A DNA stretch of 64,000 nucleotides, from assembly GCA_965200115.1 (NCBI GenBank), contig OZ241336.1:930001-994000 (forward strand). Reading direction: 5' to 3'. The notes beneath the pieces are model-generated. The model saw only the letters and a list, made by a program, of their open reading frames with translations, was not told where the DNA came from and ran no database searches. The position numbers were made by a program, and so were the translations under genes. This document shows, piece by piece, positions 1 through 9,004 of the stretch. Within the stretch, counting starts at the first letter, position 1; every line of letters starts with the position of its first letter. Source of the DNA: JAPOUP01 sp026708635 (GTDB lineage: Bacteria; Pseudomonadota; Alphaproteobacteria; Rhodobacterales; Rhodobacteraceae).

Positions 1-1290
1 GGGGCATGGGCCTCGGCGCGGGCGTTGCTGCATAGCCTGGGCGCCCTGGATGATTCGGGACGCATCACGGACCACGGACGGTCGATCGTCACCCTGCCAC
101 TGCACCCGAGAATCGCCCATATGCTGTCCGTCGCCGGACCCGCCGCGTCGGAACTGGCGGCGCTCCTCAACGATCGCGACCCGCTGCGCAACGCGGGAAC
201 GGACATTCGGCTCCGCATCGCAGCCATTAAGGAACCGGGCCGCCACCCTTCCGCACGAAATAACCTCGAACGGGTTGCCGCCGAGGCACGCCGTCTTCGA
301 TTCCTGACGGTGGATGACGGCACGTCCCTGTCCGCACCCCAGCAGGCCGCGCTCGCCTATCCCGACCGCATCGGTATGCGCCGCGACGGCATCGCCACCC
401 GCTGGATTCTGTCCGGAGGATCAGGCGCCACGATGGACGAAGCGGATCCCCTCGCGGGGCAGCGCCTCATTGTCGCGACCGATCTGGAAGGGTCCGGACG
501 CGATGCCCGGATCAGGCAGGCCGTTGCCATCACGGAGGCCGAACTGCGCGCGGTTCACGGAAGGCGAATCAAATGGGTCGACGTCTGCCGGTGGTCGAAG
601 CCCGAACGCCGGGTGGTGACACGGCGGCAGGAAAGGTTCCAGGCGCTGGTACTCGATGACCGGCGTTGGGACGACGCTCCCTCCGAAGCGCTGGCGGAGG
701 CGATGCTAGATGGCGTCAGGCACCTCGGCCTGCCCTGGTCAGACAGCGCACGGCGGTTGCGGGCGCGCGTCGAATTCCTGAGAATGCGGGGAGCCGCATT
801 GCCCGACTGCTCGGACAGTGGACTGATGGGTTCGCTTGAGGATTGGCTCCTGCCCTGGCTCGCGGGGTTCCGAACCGCGGCGGATCTCGACAGGGTCGAT
901 CTGGTGGCGCCATTGCGGGCGCGGCTTGGGCGACGGGAAATGGATCTGGTCGACCGACAGGCGCCGAAGTACTTTCATACGCCTCTCGGAAAGCGCAGGC
1001 CGATAGACTACGGGGACGAAAGCCCGGCGGTCGCCGTCCGGCTACAGGAAATGTTCGGGGTGACCCGTCATCCATCCGTGGGACCGGAAAGGATTCCGTT
1101 GCGACTCACCCTGCTCTCTCCCGGCGAACGGCCGCTTGCCGTGACCACTGACCTTCCCGGCTTCTGGAACGGCGCATACAGTGAGGTCCGAAAAACCATG
1201 AGGGGCCGTTACCCCAAGCACCCATGGCCGGACGACCCGGCTTGGGCGGCGCCGACATCCCACACCAGGCGACGGCCCAAACGTTCCTGA
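1..1290 (+). CDS. hrpB: ATP-dependent RNA helicase HrpB, C-terminal part (5' end outside window)
   Basis: The reading frame is open from base 1, so the gene starts upstream and only about 430 C-terminal residues are present. The visible part covers the helicase-associated region (the 'LPLHPRIAHML' stretch typical of HrpB and other DEAH helicases) and the HrpB-specific C-terminal domain, ending with the family-typical 'RYPKHPWPDDP' stretch about 25 residues before the stop. The helicase motor motifs would lie upstream. HrpB is a DExH-box RNA helicase whose cellular role is not well defined. The gene converges on the UxaA-type gene with a gap of under 40 bp and is not part of the sugar-acid locus. 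Confidence 0.93.
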   Translation, partial: GAWASARALLHSLGALDDSGRITDHGRSIVTLPLHPRIAHMLSVAGPAASELAALLNDRDPLRNAGTDIRLRIAAIKEPGRHPSARNNLERVAAEARRLRFLTVDDGTSLSAPQQAALAYPDRIGMRRDGIATRWILSGGSGATMDEADPLAGQRLIVATDLEGSGRDARIRQAVAITEAELRAVHGRRIKWVDVCRWSKPERRVVTRRQERFQALVLDDRRWDDAPSEALAEAMLDGVRHLGLPWSDSARRLRARVEFLRMRGAALPDCSDSGLMGSLEDWLLPWLAGFRTAADLDRVDLVAPLRARLGRREMDLVDRQAPKYFHTPLGKRRPIDYGDESPAVAVRLQEMFGVTRHPSVGPERIPLRLTLLSPGERPLAVTTDLPGFWNGAYSEVRKTMRGRYPKHPWPDDPAWAAPTSHTRRRPKRS

Positions 1291-1328
1291 ATGACGAATC
1301 CGGGTCTGGGTCAACGAACGCCGGACGC

Positions 1329-2837
1329 TTACATGACGGCACCGATCTGCCAGGGGACGAATTCGTAGTCCCCGAGTCCCTGGGCCTCGGATTTCGACGG
1401 CCTGCCGCCGGCGACCCGCAGGATCAGGTCGTAGATCTCCCGCCCCTTCGCCTCCACATCCGCGGCTCCGGTCAATAGATCACCGGCATCGATATCCATG
1501 TCTTCCACCATACGGGAATACATGCCCGTGTTCGTGGCAACCTTAATCGTTGGAGCCGGTTTTGAGCCGAACGCCGAACCGCGGCCCGTCGTGAACGCTA
1601 CGATGTTGCAGCCGCCGGCGATCTGCCCCGTGACGCTCGCCGGATCGTATCCGGGCGAGTCCATGAACGTGAATCCTTTGTCCGTCACCTTCTCGGCATA
1701 GCGGTAAACCCCGGTCAGGGGGGTCGTACCCCCTTTCGCGACAGCTCCCAGGGATTTCTCGAGAATCGTGGTCAGGCCACCTTTCTTGTTACCGGGGCTG
1801 GGATTGTTGTCCATGCTGCCCCGGTTCCGTTCCGTGTAGTCTTTCCACCACTCCACGATCTCGACCAGACGTTCGCCCACCGCACGGTTGACCGACCGCC
1901 GGGTCAGGAGATGCTCGGCGCCATAGATCTCCGGGGTCTCCGCCAGAACGCCGGTTCCGCCCTGCGCCACCACCAGGTCGCAGGCATGGCCCAAGGCCGG
2001 ATTCGCCGTGACACCCGACCAGGCGTCGGAGCCGCCGCATTGCAGGGCCACCGTCAGGCCGGACACGGGGCACGGCTCGCGTCTCGCCTCATTGACGAGA
2101 GGCAGCATAGCCTCGATCTTTTCGATCCCGGACTCAACGGTGCGCCTGAGGCCCGCAACGTCCTGGATGTTCATCACCTTGAACAGCGGCCCCTGCTCGA
2201 GCCCGTACGCCTCCAGCAACCAGTCGATCTGGTTCATCTCACAGCCAAGGCCAACCATCAGAACCGCCGCGTTGTTCGGATGGCGCGCGTAGCCCCACAT
2301 CACTCTCTGGAGCGCCTCAAATCCCTCGCCGGACCCGGCCATCCCGCAGCCCGTGCCATGCACGAACGCGACCACGCCATCAACGTTGGGATAGCGGGCC
2401 AGCCGATCCGGCGTGAAATGATCCGCAATGCGCCGTGCGGCCGTGGCCGAACAATTGACCGAGGTTACAATGGCGATGTAGTTCCGCGTCCCCACCCGCC
2501 CGTCCGCGCGGCGGTAGCCCATAAACAGATCCCCCTTCCCTTTGGCGACTTCCGCCACCGGACGAAGATCATTGCCGAACTGGTACTCGACTTCCGTGCC
2601 GCGGAACCCGAGGTTGTGGGTGTGCACATGATCGCCAGCCACTATGTTCTCCCGCGCCAGCCCTATGAACTGGGCGTATTTACGCACTTCCTGACCTTTC
2701 GCGATGGCTCCCGTAGCGATCTTGTGACCGGCGGGGATTGGGGATTGTGCCCTGATCCCCTCCACTTCACGCCCGGCCTCAAGCGGGCGGGTGGCGGTGA
2801 CGACATTGTCTTCGGAACTAAGGCGGACATAATCCAT
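1329..2837 (-). CDS. uxaA: UxaA-family sugar-acid dehydratase (altronate dehydratase type)
   Basis: A 502-residue protein with both halves of the UxaA architecture. There is a small N-terminal SAF-like domain (about 1-80, with 'DHVHTHN' at 69-75) and a long C-terminal catalytic domain ('GRVGTRNY' near 113, 'HGTGCGM' near 160, 'GLGCEMNQ' near 196). Members dehydrate aldonates such as D-altronate, galactarate or L-fuconate to 2-keto-3-deoxy acids using Fe2+. The substrate cannot be read from the sequence. An alternative start 9 codons upstream (2864) is in frame; I prefer 2837 because the alignable domain begins there, though an AGG in the extra segment is its only ribosome-site candidate. It lies downstream of the DenD-type gene on the same strand, about 450 bp away. 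Confidence 0.85.
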   Translation of the reverse strand: MDYVRLSSEDNVVTATRPLEAGREVEGIRAQSPIPAGHKIATGAIAKGQEVRKYAQFIGLARENIVAGDHVHTHNLGFRGTEVEYQFGNDLRPVAEVAKGKGDLFMGYRRADGRVGTRNYIAIVTSVNCSATAARRIADHFTPDRLARYPNVDGVVAFVHGTGCGMAGSGEGFEALQRVMWGYARHPNNAAVLMVGLGCEMNQIDWLLEAYGLEQGPLFKVMNIQDVAGLRRTVESGIEKIEAMLPLVNEARREPCPVSGLTVALQCGGSDAWSGVTANPALGHACDLVVAQGGTGVLAETPEIYGAEHLLTRRSVNRAVGERLVEIVEWWKDYTERNRGSMDNNPSPGNKKGGLTTILEKSLGAVAKGGTTPLTGVYRYAEKVTDKGFTFMDSPGYDPASVTGQIAGGCNIVAFTTGRGSAFGSKPAPTIKVATNTGMYSRMVEDMDIDAGDLLTGAADVEAKGREIYDLILRVAGGRPSKSEAQGLGDYEFVPWQIGAVM

Positions 2838-3286
2838 AGCGGATAACCTGTTGTTTCGGAACATCGCCCGTTACGCTCGATGCGGTGCCCGCGAGGTCCG
2901 GGAACGGACATCCACATATGGCATGGCGAATGGCCGCGAAGGCACCGACAGCCACATGGCCGCACCACATCCGCCAGTCAGGCGCTTCTGTCTCGGGCAC
3001 CGGACGTAAACGCGCGACAGAACCCCGCAGAATGCGGTCGGCCCTTAAGTTGATCAATTAATATCGTAGCGAGGTCCGAACGACCAGAGGAAATCCGGTG
3101 TTCGGCTGGCGAAAGAGGCGTTATGGGTCAGCGGCCGGGATACGGTCACATCCCCTGAAGGCTTCGCCCGGATATCTCGCCATACGTGAGGATTCTGGAC
3201 ACGGATTGACTTACCGCATTATGCCGCCCCTGTCTTTCGACGGCAACTCGCCATGCCGCAGTCCGTCAGCCATTCGTTGCAAGCCC
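2838..3286. other. Intergenic leader of the UxaA-type gene, no gene seen
   Basis: I find no convincing coding frame between the UxaA-type start and the DenD-type stop. The only structured piece is the AT-rich palindrome at 3045-3061, listed separately. Confidence 0.5.
3045..3061. promoter_or_regulatory. AT-rich palindrome, candidate operator of the UxaA-type gene
   Basis: The perfect 8-bp palindrome TTGATCAA (3050-3057) sits inside near-symmetric TTAA arms, forming a 17-bp AT-rich island in GC-rich surroundings about 210 bp upstream of the UxaA-type start. Aldonate loci are usually controlled by GntR- or LacI-type repressors that bind such palindromes. No regulator gene is visible nearby, so this assignment is inference. 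Confidence 0.3.
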
Positions 3287-4261
3287 TCATTCGATACCCA
3301 GTTCATCCTCCATATAGATCCTGATCATCCGGTCAAAATCACGCTCGGCGCTGAAACCCAGCGCCAGCGCGCGTGCGGGTTCGAAGTCACGCGGCCACAT
3401 GGAAACGATACTCATGATCACCGGGTCCGGCTCACGCCTGATGAGCCGGGCCCTGTCCGTCCCGGCCACGCGTCCCAACGCCTCGATCTGCTCGCCCACC
3501 GTGCAGGAGACCCCCGGCATGTTCAGCGAGCGCCGGCCTTCCAGAAGGGCGGTATCCAGGCCCGCCGCGTGAACCATGAAGCCAACGGCCGAGCGGGGAC
3601 TCGACATCCAGTGCCGAACCGCATCCTCGACGGGCAGCACCGCCTCCTCGCCGTTGAGTGGCTCACGGATGATCCCCGAGAAGAAACCGCTCGCCGCCCT
3701 GTTGGGCATTCCGGGACGTACGCAGATCGTCGGCAGCCGGATCGAAATGCCATCGACCCAACCCTTGCGGCTCGCGTCCCCCAGCATCAGCTCGCACACC
3801 GCCTTCTGCGCCCCGTAACTGGTCTGCGGCGCGGTCAGGAACTGGTCGTCGATCCGGGCTGGAAACGGCCCGCCAAAGACCGCGATCGAGGAGGTAAACA
3901 CGATTCTCGGCACATACTCTCCGCCGCTCGCGTCGTGGCGCTCACGCAGGGCCTCCAAAAACTCCCACATGGGCGACATGTTCGTGCTCCAGCCCTTGGC
4001 GTAATCCTCCTCGGCCTCCCCGGAGACGACCGAAGCGAGGTGAAAGATCACGTCCGGACAGCCGGCGGCAAGCTTCGCCATGGTCCCGGGCACGGACATA
4101 TCCACCACCACCTCGGTTCCGGGCGCCCCGTCCTCGGGAAAGGCGATATCCGCCAGCGTTACCCGCAGGTCGCGATCGCCCCGCAGGCCGCGCTCGCCCA
4201 AATGCTTGGCCAGCTTCTGGCCAAGCATGCCTCCTCCACCGGTCACCAGCACTTTCAGCAA
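3287..4261 (-). CDS. denD: NAD-dependent epimerase/dehydratase-type dehydrogenase, DenD-like
   Basis: A 324-residue extended SDR. It has a Rossmann start 'VTGGGGMLG' (6-14), an 'HLASVVSGEAE' segment (74-84) that I associate with D-erythronate dehydrogenase, an active-site serine run at 124-125, and the Y149-xxx-K153 catalytic pair. DenD oxidises D-erythronate to 2-oxo-tetronate in the four-carbon acid pathway. The partner kinase and decarboxylase/aldolase (OtnK, OtnC types) are not in the window, so a different aldonate may be the substrate. It faces away from the SDR/dehydratase operon across a 161-bp divergent gap holding repeats (4321-4398). Confidence 0.75.
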   Translation of the reverse strand: MLKVLVTGGGGMLGQKLAKHLGERGLRGDRDLRVTLADIAFPEDGAPGTEVVVDMSVPGTMAKLAAGCPDVIFHLASVVSGEAEEDYAKGWSTNMSPMWEFLEALRERHDASGGEYVPRIVFTSSIAVFGGPFPARIDDQFLTAPQTSYGAQKAVCELMLGDASRKGWVDGISIRLPTICVRPGMPNRAASGFFSGIIREPLNGEEAVLPVEDAVRHWMSSPRSAVGFMVHAAGLDTALLEGRRSLNMPGVSCTVGEQIEALGRVAGTDRARLIRREPDPVIMSIVSMWPRDFEPARALALGFSAERDFDRMIRIYMEDELGIE

Positions 4262-4320
4262 CGTTCCCTCCCGGAAAATCCATTTGTACGCGAGACGACC
4301 CTAGCTTTTCCGGACATCGT

Positions 4321-4334
4321 CCAATAGTCATTGG
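4321..4334. promoter_or_regulatory. Inverted repeat CCAAT-N4-ATTGG in the divergent promoter region
   Basis: A perfect 5-bp inverted repeat with a 4-bp spacer lies in the 161-bp gap between the divergent DenD-type and SDR genes. It could serve as an operator for both directions. This is a pattern-level call only. Confidence 0.3.
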
Positions 4335-4360
4335 TTCCCGAAAGGTCGGTGGCGACGCCG

Positions 4361-4398
4361 GGACATTCGCGCCTGGACGGGCACGCCAGGACATTCGC
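4361..4398. repeat. 10-bp direct repeat GGACATTCGC (two copies)
   Basis: The 10-mer GGACATTCGC occurs at 4361-4370 and again at 4389-4398, 28 bp start to start. A shorter GGACAT occurs at 4312-4317. All are between the divergent sugar-acid genes and just upstream of the SDR ribosome site (AGGAGG near 4411). They may be binding sites for a regulator encoded elsewhere. Confidence 0.35.
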
Positions 4399-4422
4399 CC
4401 ACCATGGTCAGGAGGTAAGTCC

Positions 4423-5172
4423 ATGTCACGTAAGAGGCTGGAAGGAAAGCGCGTACTCGCGACGGCCGCGGGTCAGGGGATTGGCCGGGCTTCGGCGCTG
4501 GCCATGGCGGACGAGGGCGCGCTGGTGTTCGCCACGGATGTGGACGAGGCCGCTCTCGGCGAGCTCAGCCACCGGAACATCGAAACTTTCCGGCTCGATG
4601 TCCGGGACGGAGGGAGCGTCGCGGCCGGCGTCGAGCGGTCCATACCGGACGTACTGTTCAACTGCGCCGGATTCGTCCATCACGGCTCGATCCTCGACTG
4701 CACCGACGAGGACTGGGATTTTTCGTTCGACCTGAACGTACGTTCAATGTTTCGGACGATACGGACCGCGCTTCCCGGCATGATCGGGCGCGGCGGCGGC
4801 TCGATCGTAAACATGTCATCCGTCGTGAGTTCCGTAATCGGCGCGCCGAACCGATTCATCTACGGCACCACCAAAGCGGCCGTGATTGGCCTGACGAAGT
4901 CCGTCGCGACCGAATTCATCACCAAGGGCATCCGCTGTAACTGCATCTGTCCCGGCACGGTCGAGAGCCCCAGCTGGCACGAACGCGTCCGGGCGCTCGG
5001 CAAACAGGTCGGCAGCCACGAAAAGGCGCTGAACGAGTTCATCTCGCGCCAACCGATGGGTCGTGTCGCGACCGCGGAGGAAGTCGCCGCACTCGTTGTC
5101 TACCTCGCGTCGGACGAGAGCGCGTTCACGACGGGGCAGCCGCATATCATCGACGGGGGATGGTCCGGATGA
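4423..5172 (+). CDS. SDR oxidoreductase, 2-keto-3-deoxy-aldonate 4-dehydrogenase type
   Basis: A 249-residue classical short-chain dehydrogenase. Visible are the cofactor loop 'TAAGQGIG' (14-21), 'NCAG' (80-83), Asn105, Ser133, Tyr147 and Lys151. The 'YGTTKAAVIGLTKSVA' stretch resembles the DHRS6/2-keto-3-deoxy-L-fuconate dehydrogenase group, which oxidises C4 of 2-keto-3-deoxy sugar acids with NAD+. A strong AGGAGG lies 8 nt before the ATG. It heads an operon with the IlvD/Edd dehydratase and the FAH-family hydrolase, which is the arrangement expected for the diketo-acid (route III) pathway. A general 3-hydroxyacyl dehydrogenase role is less likely in this context. Confidence 0.8.
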   Translation: MSRKRLEGKRVLATAAGQGIGRASALAMADEGALVFATDVDEAALGELSHRNIETFRLDVRDGGSVAAGVERSIPDVLFNCAGFVHHGSILDCTDEDWDFSFDLNVRSMFRTIRTALPGMIGRGGGSIVNMSSVVSSVIGAPNRFIYGTTKAAVIGLTKSVATEFITKGIRCNCICPGTVESPSWHERVRALGKQVGSHEKALNEFISRQPMGRVATAEEVAALVVYLASDESAFTTGQPHIIDGGWSG

Positions 5173-5281
5173 ACGATGGATAGGCCCGTCCGCGTCGATC
5201 CGCTTCCGGCTGTCGGCGACCGGCGGATAGCCCCCACGCCGTGATCCGACCGGCTTTAGCAGGGAAATAGGTAAGGTACAT

Positions 5282-7063
5282 ATGACCGAAAATCCACAAC
5301 TCAGGAGCCGGCTCTGGTTCGACGATCCCGATAATGCCGAGATGACGGCGATTTACCTGGAGCGCTACCTCAATTACGGCCTGACGCGCGAGGAGCTCCA
5401 GTCCGGCAGACCGATCATCGGGATCGCCCAGACGGGAAGTGACCTGGCCCCGTGCAACCGGCACCATCTGGAGCTCGCGAGGCGTGTCCGCGACGGGGTC
5501 GCCACCGCGGGCGGCACGGTCATCGAGATACCCGTCCATCCCATCCAGGAGACAGGCAAACGTCCGACGGCGATGCTGGACCGTAACCTCGCGTATCTGA
5601 GCCTCGTCGAAACGCTGTTCGGCTATCCGATAGACGGTGTGGTGCTGAACATCGGATGCGACAAGACCACACCGGCGCTCCTTATGGCCGCCGCCACCGT
5701 AGGGATCCCCGCGATCGCGCACTCGGTCGGCCCGATGCTCAACGGCTGGTTCCGGGGAAAGCGTACCGGATCGGGCACCATCGTCTGGAAGGCGCGGGAA
5801 CTGCACGCCGCGGGAGAGATCGACGACGAGGGGGTGCTGGATCTGGTCGCGTCCTCGGCACCGTCCACGGGCTTCTGCAACACCATGGGTACAGCAACGA
5901 CCATGAACTCGCTCGCAGAAGCGATCGGCATGCAGCTTCCGGGCGCGGCCGCGATTCCCGCTCCCTACAGGGAGCGCGGCCAGATGGCGTACCGGACCGG
6001 CATTCGGATCGTGGAAGCCGTCCGCGAGGGCCTCACTCCGTCCCGGATCATGACGCGCGAGGCTTTCGAGAACGCCATCGTGGTGAACTCGGCCATCGGC
6101 GGTTCCACCAACGCGCCCATCCATCTCAACGCGGTCGCGCGACACCTTGGCGTTCCGCTTGACAATGATGACTGGCAGAACATCGGCTACGGAGTACCGC
6201 TGCTCGTCAACCTGCAGCCAGCTGGAGAGTTCCTTGGGGAGGACTATCACCGCGCGGGAGGGGTGCCCGCGGTGATCGGAGAGCTTCTTCACTCCGGACT
6301 TCTGCCCCATCCAGATGCCCTCACGGTGAACGGCAGGACGGTGGCGGAGAACTGCGGTCACGTCAGCAGCGGGAATCACGACGTCATCAAACCAACCGGC
6401 AGGCCCATTCTGGAAAACGCTGGATTCCTGCATCTCAAGGGCAACCTGTTCGACAGCGCGATCATGAAGACAAGCGTCATCAGCGCCGAGTTCCGCCAGC
6501 GCTATCTCGAGAATCCCGACGACCCCATGGCGTTCGAGGGCCGCGCCGTTGTCTTTGACGGCCCCGAGCGCTTCCACGCGGTCATTGACGACGAAACCCT
6601 CGGAGTGGACGAGAACTCGATTCTCGTGATGCGCGGAGCCGGGCCGATCGGCTATCCAGGTGGTGCCGAGGTGGTCAACATGCGGCCTCCCGCCCATCTG
6701 CTGAAACGGGGCGTCCATTCGCTGCCGTGTATCGGTGACGGACGGCAGTCGGGTACTTCGGGATCACCCTCCATACTCAACGCCTCGCCGGAGGCCGCCG
6801 CCAACGGTGGCCTCGCCCTCGTTAGAACGGGCGACAGGCTGAGGATTGACCTCAGGAAATGCACGGCGGACATTCTGGTCAGTGACGATGAACTCGGACG
6901 GCGCCGGAGTGAGAATGCCATGCCCGCCATTCCGGAAAGCCAGACCCCGTGGCAGGAAATCTTCCGCAGCCTCGTTCGACCGTTCAGCGACGGCATGACC
7001 CTCAAGGGCGCCGACGAATACCGGGACATCGCGAACCGCTACAGACCGCGCGACAACCACTAA
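5282..7063 (+). CDS. IlvD/Edd-family aldonate dehydratase (XylD-like)
   Basis: A 593-residue dehydratase that converts an aldonate to a 2-keto-3-deoxy acid. The three cysteines expected to bind the [2Fe-2S] cluster are Cys58 (in 'DLAPCNR'), Cys126 ('GCDKTTPA') and Cys199 ('FCNTMG'). Lys128 sits at the carbamylated-lysine position, and the 'SILNASPEA' segment near 480 carries the catalytic serine. Length and the N-terminal 'ALYLERY'-like segment match the D-xylonate/L-arabonate subgroup rather than IlvD or Edd proper. It lies 109 bp after the SDR and 11 bp before the FAH gene. The exact substrate (pentonate or 6-deoxyhexonate) is unresolved. Confidence 0.88.
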   Translation: MTENPQLRSRLWFDDPDNAEMTAIYLERYLNYGLTREELQSGRPIIGIAQTGSDLAPCNRHHLELARRVRDGVATAGGTVIEIPVHPIQETGKRPTAMLDRNLAYLSLVETLFGYPIDGVVLNIGCDKTTPALLMAAATVGIPAIAHSVGPMLNGWFRGKRTGSGTIVWKARELHAAGEIDDEGVLDLVASSAPSTGFCNTMGTATTMNSLAEAIGMQLPGAAAIPAPYRERGQMAYRTGIRIVEAVREGLTPSRIMTREAFENAIVVNSAIGGSTNAPIHLNAVARHLGVPLDNDDWQNIGYGVPLLVNLQPAGEFLGEDYHRAGGVPAVIGELLHSGLLPHPDALTVNGRTVAENCGHVSSGNHDVIKPTGRPILENAGFLHLKGNLFDSAIMKTSVISAEFRQRYLENPDDPMAFEGRAVVFDGPERFHAVIDDETLGVDENSILVMRGAGPIGYPGGAEVVNMRPPAHLLKRGVHSLPCIGDGRQSGTSGSPSILNASPEAAANGGLALVRTGDRLRIDLRKCTADILVSDDELGRRRSENAMPAIPESQTPWQEIFRSLVRPFSDGMTLKGADEYRDIANRYRPRDNH

Positions 7064-7074
7064 GGAGAAAGTGA

Positions 7075-7920
7075 ATGAAACTCGTCCGCTATGGAGAGCC
7101 GGGCCGGGAAGCCCCGGGCCTTATCGACGGGAGTGGCCGGATCCGCGATCTCGGCGATCATGTCACCGATATATCCGGCACGGTCCTTGGCGACGCGGGC
7201 CTTGACCGGCTGCGCGGTATCGACGTGTCCTTGCTCAGGACCGTCCCGGGCAGCCCCCGAATTGGCCCCTGTGTCGCCGACATCGGAAAATTCATGTGCA
7301 TCGGGCTCAATTATTCCGATCACGCCGCCGAAACCGGAGCGACGCCGCCGGACCATCCGATCCTGTTCATGAAAGCCAACTCCGCCATCTCCGGCCCCAA
7401 CGACCCCGTCGTCATGCCGCGCGGCTCGACGCATACCGATTGGGAAGTGGAGCTCGGCGTCATCATTGGCACAGCCGCGAAATACGTAACCGAATCGGAC
7501 GCCCTGGACCACGTCGCGGGCTACTGCGTCTGCAACGACGTAAGCGAGCGTCATTTCCAGTCGCGGATTTCGGGGCAATGGACCAAAGGCAAATCGTGCG
7601 ACACGTTCGGCCCGACCGGCCCCTGGCTGGTGACCCGCGATGAGGTCCCCGACCCGCAGAACCTCGACATGTGGCTCGACGTGAACGGAAAGCGCATGCA
7701 GACGGGAAACACCAGGACGATGATTTTCAGCGTCGCGCAGATTGTCTCGCACCTGTCCCATCTGATGACGCTGCACCCCGGCGACGTGATCTCCACCGGC
7801 ACGCCTCCCGGCGTCGCGCTCGGGATGGCCAATCCGACCTACCTAAAGGCCGGCGACCGCATGGATGTCTGGATCGAAGGCCTCGGACAGCAGACCCAGA
7901 TCGTGCGCGAGGATCCGTGA
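7075..7920 (+). CDS. Fumarylacetoacetate-hydrolase family, 2,4-diketo-3-deoxy-aldonate hydrolase type
   Basis: A 281-residue FAH-fold enzyme. Metal ligands are visible as Glu124 and Glu126 in 'DWEVELGV' and Asp155 in 'CNDVSER', with conserved Lys100 ('FMKA') and 'GDVISTGTPPGV' near the C-terminus. The size and 'IGLNYSDHA' segment match hydrolases that split 2,4-diketo-3-deoxy-rhamnonate or -fuconate into pyruvate and a hydroxyacid. It follows the dehydratase by 11 bp with GGAGAAAG before the ATG, and its stop overlaps the next start (GTGA). The longer FAH-type 2-keto-3-deoxyxylonate dehydratase (about 390 residues) is a poorer fit. Confidence 0.82.
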   Translation: MKLVRYGEPGREAPGLIDGSGRIRDLGDHVTDISGTVLGDAGLDRLRGIDVSLLRTVPGSPRIGPCVADIGKFMCIGLNYSDHAAETGATPPDHPILFMKANSAISGPNDPVVMPRGSTHTDWEVELGVIIGTAAKYVTESDALDHVAGYCVCNDVSERHFQSRISGQWTKGKSCDTFGPTGPWLVTRDEVPDPQNLDMWLDVNGKRMQTGNTRTMIFSVAQIVSHLSHLMTLHPGDVISTGTPPGVALGMANPTYLKAGDRMDVWIEGLGQQTQIVREDP

Positions 7921-8867
7921 GCGATCCCCGGCTCCTGATGATAGGCCCGGCCACGGAACGGATGTTATGCCGGCTCTCCGGGGTGTTCGAAATCCACCGC
8001 ATGGCCGACGACCGCGGAGCCTCTCCCGGCGCGGACGCGGCCATGATCGAGTACATCTACGTGAATGGCCACGGCGGTGTTCCCGGGGATCTGATCGCCG
8101 CCCTGCCGAGGCTCCGCCTGATCTCGAATTACGGCGTGGGGTATGACACGGTGAATGTCGAAGCCGCCGTCGCGCGTGGCGTCGTGGTAACCCATACGCC
8201 TGACGTCCTGAATGACGACGTGGCCAATACCGCAATTCTCCTGATGCTGGCCACCTCCAGGAATTTCCTCTCCGACAGCGGCTATATCCGGGCGGGCCGA
8301 TGGCCGGTCGAGGGCGACGCCCCTCTCTCAAGCGCCGTGCGCGGCAAAACCGTCGGTATTCTCGGGCTCGGGCGCATTGGCCTGGAAGTAGCGCGGAAAC
8401 TATCGGTATTCGGGGTTGAAACCGTCTATCACAACCGGCATCGGCGCGACGTCCCGTACGGATATTACGGCGATCTCGTGGAGATGGCGCGTGACTGCGA
8501 TATCCTGATCTGCGTCGCGCCCGGAGGGGAGGCCACGCGCGGAATTGTCGGTCGGGAGGTAATCGAAGCACTGGGAGCGGACGGAATCCTGGTAAACGTG
8601 GGCCGCGGATCGATCGTGGACGAACCTGAACTCATCTCGGCGCTGCGGCAGGGTCGGCTCGGAAAGGCGGGGCTTGACGTGTTCGCGAACGAACCGGAGG
8701 TGCCACCGGAACTACTGGCTCTCGAGAATGCCACATTGCTGCCGCATGTCGCCAGCGCCACGGTGGAGACCAGGGACGCCATGGGAGATCTCGCGGTGGA
8801 GAACCTCATCCAGTTCCATGCGACTGGCAGGGCCCTGACGCCGGTGCCGGAATGCGACGCCATGTAG
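7917..8867 (+). CDS. D-isomer-specific 2-hydroxyacid dehydrogenase (GhrB-like)
   Basis: A 316-residue NAD(P)-dependent 2-hydroxyacid dehydrogenase. The nucleotide-binding GLGRIG is at 150-155, and the catalytic trio is Arg230 ('NVGRGSIVDE'), Glu259 ('ANEPEVP') and His277 ('LLPHVAS'). I chose the GTG at 7917 because it overlaps the FAH stop (GTGA) and the family's N-terminus begins there. Related enzymes reduce glyoxylate or hydroxypyruvate. In this operon it could process the lactate or glycolate released by the hydrolase, which is inference. Confidence 0.85.
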   Translation: MSDPRLLMIGPATERMLCRLSGVFEIHRMADDRGASPGADAAMIEYIYVNGHGGVPGDLIAALPRLRLISNYGVGYDTVNVEAAVARGVVVTHTPDVLNDDVANTAILLMLATSRNFLSDSGYIRAGRWPVEGDAPLSSAVRGKTVGILGLGRIGLEVARKLSVFGVETVYHNRHRRDVPYGYYGDLVEMARDCDILICVAPGGEATRGIVGREVIEALGADGILVNVGRGSIVDEPELISALRQGRLGKAGLDVFANEPEVPPELLALENATLLPHVASATVETRDAMGDLAVENLIQFHATGRALTPVPECDAM

Positions 8868-9004
8868 GGGTTGTGCATACGTTCGCCGTCCGCAACTCCA
8901 CGGACGCGGGCTACCGCGGTGAACCGCCGTGTCCGGAACCCTGACCGCCGGTGACGGGACGCGGGGACCGATCGGGCGATCCACCGGACTCCAGGCCCTG
9001 ACCC

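Noticed and set aside
1911..2846. A 311-codon plus-strand frame opposite the UxaA-type gene
   Set aside because: Shadow of the coding strand with no motif and no ribosome site.
3098..4327. A 409-codon plus-strand frame opposite denD
   Set aside because: His/Arg/Pro-rich composition typical of an antisense frame; no domain.
5147..6718. A 523-codon open frame on the minus strand opposite the XylD-like dehydratase
   Set aside because: It is antisense to a well-supported gene, has no recognisable motifs, and is explained by high GC removing stop codons in the third-position shadow frame.
7075..7920. FAH-family gene as a XylX-type 2-keto-3-deoxyxylonate dehydratase
   Set aside because: That group is about 390 residues; this protein is 281 and matches diketo-acid hydrolases, with an SDR dehydrogenase partner present.
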